Shown here one piece after another: positions 60,171 through 64,000 of a DNA stretch of 64,000 nt. The stretch is from assembly GCA_964370605.1 (NCBI GenBank), contig CAYJJX010000009.1, positions 18,944 to 82,943 of the forward strand, read 5' to 3'. The notes below the pieces were generated by a model. The model did not search any database, was not told where the DNA came from, and saw nothing but the letters and a program-made list of their open reading frames with translations. The DNA is from CAYJBH01 sp964370605. GTDB taxonomy: Bacteria; Bacillota; Clostridia; Oscillospirales; Ruminococcaceae. A program made the translations under genes and the position numbers. The first letter of the stretch is position 1. Each line of letters opens with the position of its first letter.

Positions 60171-60220
60171 TGTTGCAACCTATTAAATAGTTTTATTTAA
60201 GTAAAGGAAGTAACATCATC

Positions 60221-60352
60221 ATGAGTAAAGAGATGTCATCCGCTGTGCGAATTACGGCTTCGGCAAGCCGTCAACCTGCCGATCGAGTAGCTACCGATTG
60301 TTGGGGAGTTCCGGAAATAAACTCATATCGAGACGATAGTCATGAATGGTAA
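60221..60352 (+). CDS. 43-aa upstream ORF overlapping the yesM start
   Basis: A short frame starts at an ATG with AAAGGAAG about 10 nt upstream, the best ribosome binding site in this region. It encodes MSKEMSSAVRITASASRQPA and continues to the C-terminus SYRDDSHEW. Its TAA (60350-60352) overlaps the kinase start: the kinase ATG at 60342 lies inside it and a second in-frame ATG at 60354 is 1 nt beyond. The kinase itself has no good Shine-Dalgarno. It also contains a perfect 7-bp hairpin (60254-60260 with 60265-60271). Translational coupling is the likely role; a functional peptide is possible. Confidence 0.55.
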   Translation: MSKEMSSAVRITASASRQPADRVATDCWGVPEINSYRDDSHEW

Positions 60353-62108
60353 GATGAAACTCAAATCCGTCATATTTGTTTCTAACCTTGTGTTGTTTGT
60401 CATTTTCGTGGTAATATTGGTAATTTGTAGCTTTGCAGTCAATTCTCATTACCTAAACTCACAGTTATCCACTTCAATGACCAAGGAACATTCGCTAGTA
60501 GAAAACAGTTTAAATACTATTATCAGAAGTGCACAGGAATATATTAACGTCCTCAGCCTTGATTTCAGGTTGCAGGACGCTTTAAGCGAACTTGCAGAGC
60601 AGGAAAATGTAACACAGGCGCAACAGTCGCGTGTGAGTTCAATTATGGGTGAAGTCTTAAGCAATGTTATCAACCCCGGAACCAGTGTAGTCGGCGGCGT
60701 AATTACATACGACAATGAAATCGTTTATTCCGGATACAGCATTTCGGCAGGCGAGGCAATGCGAGTACTGGGAGATGATTTTTTAAACGATATTGAAGAA
60801 AGCGGAGATTATATCTGGAGTGGGTTGAAGGAATTGAATTATGTCGGTGATACTCCAAGAAATGTGTTTGCTATCGGAAAAAAAATCGTGAATAAATCGA
60901 CAGGCCGGCATATCGGCGAGTGCATCTTGTTTGTTGACGAGCGGGTGGTCTATGAGACCATCAATTACAACGAGACGCTGGGTGAGATTATTATTCTGGA
61001 CAGCGATAATAACATAATATCAAACAGTGACCCTTCCTTTCTTTTCGAATCGGCAAGCTCGAAATACCCCTTTTTGTCGGAACAGGAGCTTGGCACCGAA
61101 GGAGTACGCAATTCTCCGGTCGATTATTCAGTGACAAAATTCAATGATTGGAAAATCGTGAACATACCGGAGACGGATTTTTTCTCTGAAAGTCTAAATA
61201 CTACCCTTATTTATATCGCTTTGATTATTGCGTCATACCTTGTATTCAATCTCATTCTCTCTAACGTGTTGACACTTCGGGTCGTCAGGTCGGTAGGAAG
61301 TATCCACCATAAATTGAGTTTAGCAAGCGGTGGGGATTTGAGTGTAAGAATGACGGATGAATACCCCGGAGAATTGAAGGCTATTGCGACCGGTTTCAAC
61401 TATCTTATGGACACGATAAACGATTACATCGATCGAATATATAGTCAGGAACAGCAGAAAAACGAGCTGGAGTTCAAGGTGTTACAGGCGCAGATCAATC
61501 CTCACTTTTTGTACAACACAATAGAGACTATAAGTTCTTTTATAACCTTGGACAGAAAAAAAGAGGCAAAGAAAACTGCACTGTCACTGGCTAATTTTTA
61601 CAAACTGTGTTTGAGCAAAGGGCAGGAGTTTATACCGGTCAGAGAAGAGATAGAACTTGTGAAGGCCTATATAGATATACAGAGCCTACGATATAGTGAC
61701 TATGTTACCTTTGAGGTCGATATCAAAGATATTGATGATTGCTATATCCCGAAACTAACCCTTCAGCCAATCATAGAAAATGCATTGTATCATGGTGTCA
61801 AGGAGAGCGACCGGAAGGGAATAATAAAAATTTGCGGCTATAAAAAAGAATCGATGGTTTTTATAACCATCGAGGATAACGGGGTTGGAATAGATGATAC
61901 GGCAATCCAAAAGGCTCTAAGCAGCGAGACGGAGAACAATTCATTTGGGCTGTTCAACATAAACAGCCGATTGAAACTGAAGTATGGTGATGAGTTCGGG
62001 GTGGCAATAAAGAGCGAGCTGGGCGAATTCACAAGAGTGACGGTGAGTATACCGGAGCAGAAGATGAGGAGAAAAAACGGCAGTGATAAAAGTTTTGCTG
62101 GTCGATGA
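60342..62108 (+). CDS. YesM-like sensor histidine kinase
   Basis: This 588-aa membrane kinase has TM1 (about 9-32), a large extracellular sensor (about 33-286, Cache-like), TM2 (about 287-310) and a HAMP domain. The YesM/LytS-type phospho-acceptor region L-Q-A-Q-I-N-P-H-F-L-Y-N holds His388. The ATP-binding domain has I-I-E-N-A-L-Y-H-G-V and D-N-G-V-G-I. Such kinases control sugar ABC operons with a YesN partner. The true start is 60342 or 60354, both coupled to the upstream ORF. It overlaps the response-regulator gene by 26 bp. Confidence 0.92.
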   Translation: MNGKMKLKSVIFVSNLVLFVIFVVILVICSFAVNSHYLNSQLSTSMTKEHSLVENSLNTIIRSAQEYINVLSLDFRLQDALSELAEQENVTQAQQSRVSSIMGEVLSNVINPGTSVVGGVITYDNEIVYSGYSISAGEAMRVLGDDFLNDIEESGDYIWSGLKELNYVGDTPRNVFAIGKKIVNKSTGRHIGECILFVDERVVYETINYNETLGEIIILDSDNNIISNSDPSFLFESASSKYPFLSEQELGTEGVRNSPVDYSVTKFNDWKIVNIPETDFFSESLNTTLIYIALIIASYLVFNLILSNVLTLRVVRSVGSIHHKLSLASGGDLSVRMTDEYPGELKAIATGFNYLMDTINDYIDRIYSQEQQKNELEFKVLQAQINPHFLYNTIETISSFITLDRKKEAKKTALSLANFYKLCLSKGQEFIPVREEIELVKAYIDIQSLRYSDYVTFEVDIKDIDDCYIPKLTLQPIIENALYHGVKESDRKGIIKICGYKKESMVFITIEDNGVGIDDTAIQKALSSETENNSFGLFNINSRLKLKYGDEFGVAIKSELGEFTRVTVSIPEQKMRRKNGSDKSFAGR

Positions 62109-63672
62109 TGAAACATTGTTTCGTCAGGCACTGAAAGTTTCCATCCCGTGGGAAGAGATGGGATTTTGCATCTGTGGAGAAGCGGGAAATGGTGAAGAAG
62201 CGCTGAACCGCATTGAAGAATGCGCGCCAAACATCGTGCTGACCGATATAAATATGAATAGAATGAACGGCCTCGACTTTATCCAACGGGCAAAAGAACG
62301 TGTTAGTGACGTTAAATTTATTATAATTTCAGGCTACGATGACTTCAGTTATGCTAAGCGCGCAATTACGCTTGGTGTGACCGATTATATAGTCAAGCCG
62401 ATAGACGAGGACGAGCTAAAAACTGTATTGTTGAATGTCAAGGATCGTATAAACACTGAACAGCTACTAAAAAAGAGGATCGAGAACCTAACCGATACCA
62501 TCGAAACAAACGAGGAATCACTGAAAAAAAACTTCCTGTCAAAGCTGATAGCGGGAAACCTTCCGCAAGGCGGTGACGATGCAAACAAGCATATTGAACA
62601 TTATGGATTAAAAATAAAAAGTGCTGATTTTTCTGTAGTTAACATAACCATAAACGAGCTTTTTGTAGAAAAATGGGAAATGGAAGACAAGAGTCTTTGG
62701 ACGTTTGCAGTTGAAAATGTGGCGGTTGAAATCCTTGGAAACAACGCCGAAGTTATCATAGAAGACGTTGGCAAACTGTATGCTGTTGTTAGCAAAATAA
62801 ATAACGAAAAAGAGCTGGTCGAGCGCTGTGAGCGGATCAAGATGTTCATACAAGAATATCTTCCGTTCAGCATATGTATAAGTATCGGCGGCTTGAAAAA
62901 CAGCCTTAAAGATATTTCCGATTCATATCATGAAGCTAACTTTGTAAGCAGTGCGACCGGTATGTTTGATGACAATATTGTAGTCACATATTCCGACATA
63001 ACCGTGGGCACGCCCACATTGACATTGTCTCAACAGTTTGATAACGATGCATTTTTATTGAACCTACACGCAGAAAACACCGACAGCTGTATCAAAATAA
63101 TTCATGACGTATTTCTAAACCTTAGCAATAGCAAAAAGAGTGTTAGAGTGGCCTATATTTCCTTTCTTGAGATATTGTTGTGTTGCCTTGAATACATCAA
63201 CGAACAGCCCCCTGCATTAAGCGAGGAACTAAATTGCATGTACAACGTTGCATATGAAAAGACGGCCGCCGCAAAGTCGTTGTTCACCATGCACGAGACC
63301 GTAGAACAGTTGGTGAAGGCAATGCATGTAAAGGTGGGCGAGTACCAAAAAGATAACATTTCTCAGATTGTGCTTGATGCGGTAGATTATATCAATGATA
63401 ATTACAGCGATCCTTACCTGAACATAGAGACATTGGCGCAGAAAACATATACAAGTTACGGACATCTTTGTTTTGTATTTAAACGGGAGATGGGTCAGAC
63501 GATAAACGACTACATTATGGAGTTTAGATTGACTCGAGCAAGAAAGCTGTTGTTGTCTGATTCTCTTTCGGTAGCCGCAGTAGCTCAAAGTGTAGGCTAT
63601 CTCAATGCGAACTATTTTTCCAAAATGTTCAAAAAAAAATATAGCGTTCTTCCCAGCGAACTGAAAAAGTGA
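62083..63672 (+). CDS. YesN-like response regulator with AraC DNA-binding domain
   Basis: This 529-aa protein has a receiver domain (residues 1-120: L-L-V-D-D-E, phospho-acceptor Asp55 in T-D-I-N-M, conserved Lys in Y-I-V-K-P-I). A middle region of about 250 residues and a C-terminal AraC-type double HTH (about 425-528, LNIETLAQKTYTSYGHLCF, then V-A-Q-S-V-G-Y-L-N-A-N-Y-F-S-K-M-F) follow. It starts at GTG 62083 with GAGGAG upstream. It forms a two-component pair with the preceding kinase and probably activates the divergent sugar importer. Confidence 0.93.
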   Translation: MIKVLLVDDETLFRQALKVSIPWEEMGFCICGEAGNGEEALNRIEECAPNIVLTDINMNRMNGLDFIQRAKERVSDVKFIIISGYDDFSYAKRAITLGVTDYIVKPIDEDELKTVLLNVKDRINTEQLLKKRIENLTDTIETNEESLKKNFLSKLIAGNLPQGGDDANKHIEHYGLKIKSADFSVVNITINELFVEKWEMEDKSLWTFAVENVAVEILGNNAEVIIEDVGKLYAVVSKINNEKELVERCERIKMFIQEYLPFSICISIGGLKNSLKDISDSYHEANFVSSATGMFDDNIVVTYSDITVGTPTLTLSQQFDNDAFLLNLHAENTDSCIKIIHDVFLNLSNSKKSVRVAYISFLEILLCCLEYINEQPPALSEELNCMYNVAYEKTAAAKSLFTMHETVEQLVKAMHVKVGEYQKDNISQIVLDAVDYINDNYSDPYLNIETLAQKTYTSYGHLCFVFKREMGQTINDYIMEFRLTRARKLLLSDSLSVAAVAQSVGYLNANYFSKMFKKKYSVLPSELKK

Positions 63673-63916
63673 GGTTGTCATGAACAAAGACATGCGAGTT
63701 AAAAACGGCTGAAAAAGCCTGAATAAGGCTTGCAACTCTATTCATGGTCTGGAACAACCTTGTCGTGATTTGGCTAAAAATCAAATGATTTGTTTCTCAA
63801 AGAATGACGCTGCTTTTTACGGTCGAAATAGCTGTCACGGCAATTAACTGGTGGATCCGAACGTACGGTGCGAAGCACCGTTCCCCACACAAAGGTGATA
63901 GCGACAGGTTTTCATC
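63673..63916 (+). other. Non-coding stretch with short hairpins after yesN
   Basis: It contains a 6-bp hairpin (63715-63720 with 63726-63731) and a perfect 7-bp GAA-triloop hairpin, ACGGTGC with GCACCGT (63865-63871/63875-63881). A 10-codon frame begins at 63680 after GTGAGG. No T-run follows the hairpins, so this does not look like a terminator. I do not recognise a known RNA family. Confidence 0.35.
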
Positions 63917-64000
63917 ATGAGGGAGTTTACAACCGATCAGAAAACCCGAGCGTGCCTTTTTTCGGAAAAGGAGGAGCGACGAAATGGTGTGAGCGATGAC
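63917..64000 (+). CDS. Possible start of a gene cut by the window end
   Basis: An ATG at 63917 opens a frame that stays open for 28 codons to the window edge. A GTG at 63989 in the same frame lies 12 nt after an AAGGAGGAG site and could be the real start. An ATG at 63984 closer to that site stops after two codons. Nothing can be said about the product. Confidence 0.25.
   Translation, partial: MREFTTDQKTRACLFSEKEERRNGVSDD

Noticed and set aside
63840..64000. Group II intron remnant suggested by CGAACGTACGGTG.
   Set aside because: The string only loosely recalls intron sequences. No domain V fold (AGC triad with bulge) and no reverse transcriptase frame is present.
1..64000. tRNA, rRNA, CRISPR, insertion sequence or integrase features.
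   Set aside because: No T-loop-like motifs in a cloverleaf context, no regularly spaced repeats and no transposase or recombinase frames were seen by reading; a dedicated tRNA scan was not possible.

Overview
The window looks like chromosome of an anaerobic, low-to-mid GC Clostridia (Bacillota), most likely an Oscillospirales/Ruminococcaceae-like lineage. Support comes from strong AAAGGA-type ribosome binding sites, consensus sigma-A promoters, an ECF transporter module, a FemAB-type peptidoglycan-bridge enzyme, a zinc-binding ribosomal protein S18, Na+-pump decarboxylase subunits, YesM/YesN two-component genes and many Gfo/Idh/MocA genes. No tRNA, rRNA, CRISPR array, transposase or prophage gene was seen. 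The species assignment is inference only.

Region 1 (1-9.0 kb): the tail of an unrecognised gene, an AbrB-type regulator with a Cys4 tail, a chemoreceptor, a C_GCAxxG_C_C family protein, hflK-hflC, purB, and beta and gamma subunits of a Na+-translocating decarboxylase without the other subunits.

Region 2 (9.3-26.2 kb): a dense core housekeeping block, mostly on the minus strand: rpsF-ssb-rpsR with a long structured leader; then, in transcription order, ruvC-ruvA-ruvB, glmM, a methyltransferase, ecfA1-ecfA2-ecfT, plsX, rnc, a CNNM/HlyC-CorC protein, tatD and a femAB-type gene. A purine permease and cca converge at 24.84 kb. A candidate pseudoknotted RNA lies between ruvB and glmM, and the CNNM gene appears to lack a normal start codon beside its Shine-Dalgarno.

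Region 3 (26.5-35.7 kb): a large polytopic membrane protein, a possible 53-aa gene, and a sugar set of two Gfo/Idh/MocA oxidoreductases, two xylose-isomerase-like TIM barrels and a URO-D-like protein. The set resembles 3-keto-sugar pathways. A small methyltransferase follows.

Region 4 (35.8-44.6 kb): an ABC exporter and two MATE exporters, with a MarR gene whose promoter contains a near-perfect 40-bp palindrome. Next comes an N-acetylhexosamine-kinase-like gene in an operon with a Gfo/Idh/MocA gene, divergent from an AraC regulator. The divergent control region carries two TTTGTCCG direct repeats exactly 21 bp apart.

Region 5 (44.7-56.5 kb): a propeller-like lipoprotein, then two tandem membrane Ser/Thr kinases with N-terminal zinc ribbons. 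One ends in PASTA-like domains. The other ends in an extracellular domain resembling an ABC sugar-binding protein, and this is the most unusual architecture in the window. A TetR-adaptor-RND efflux operon follows; its adaptor has an exceptionally long coiled coil.

Region 6 (56.6-64 kb): a sugar ABC importer (binding protein and two permeases, no ATPase) divergent from a YesM-YesN system. A 9-bp inverted repeat lies between the two promoters, and a 43-codon ORF overlaps the start of yesM. The last 330 bases hold hairpins and perhaps the start of another gene.
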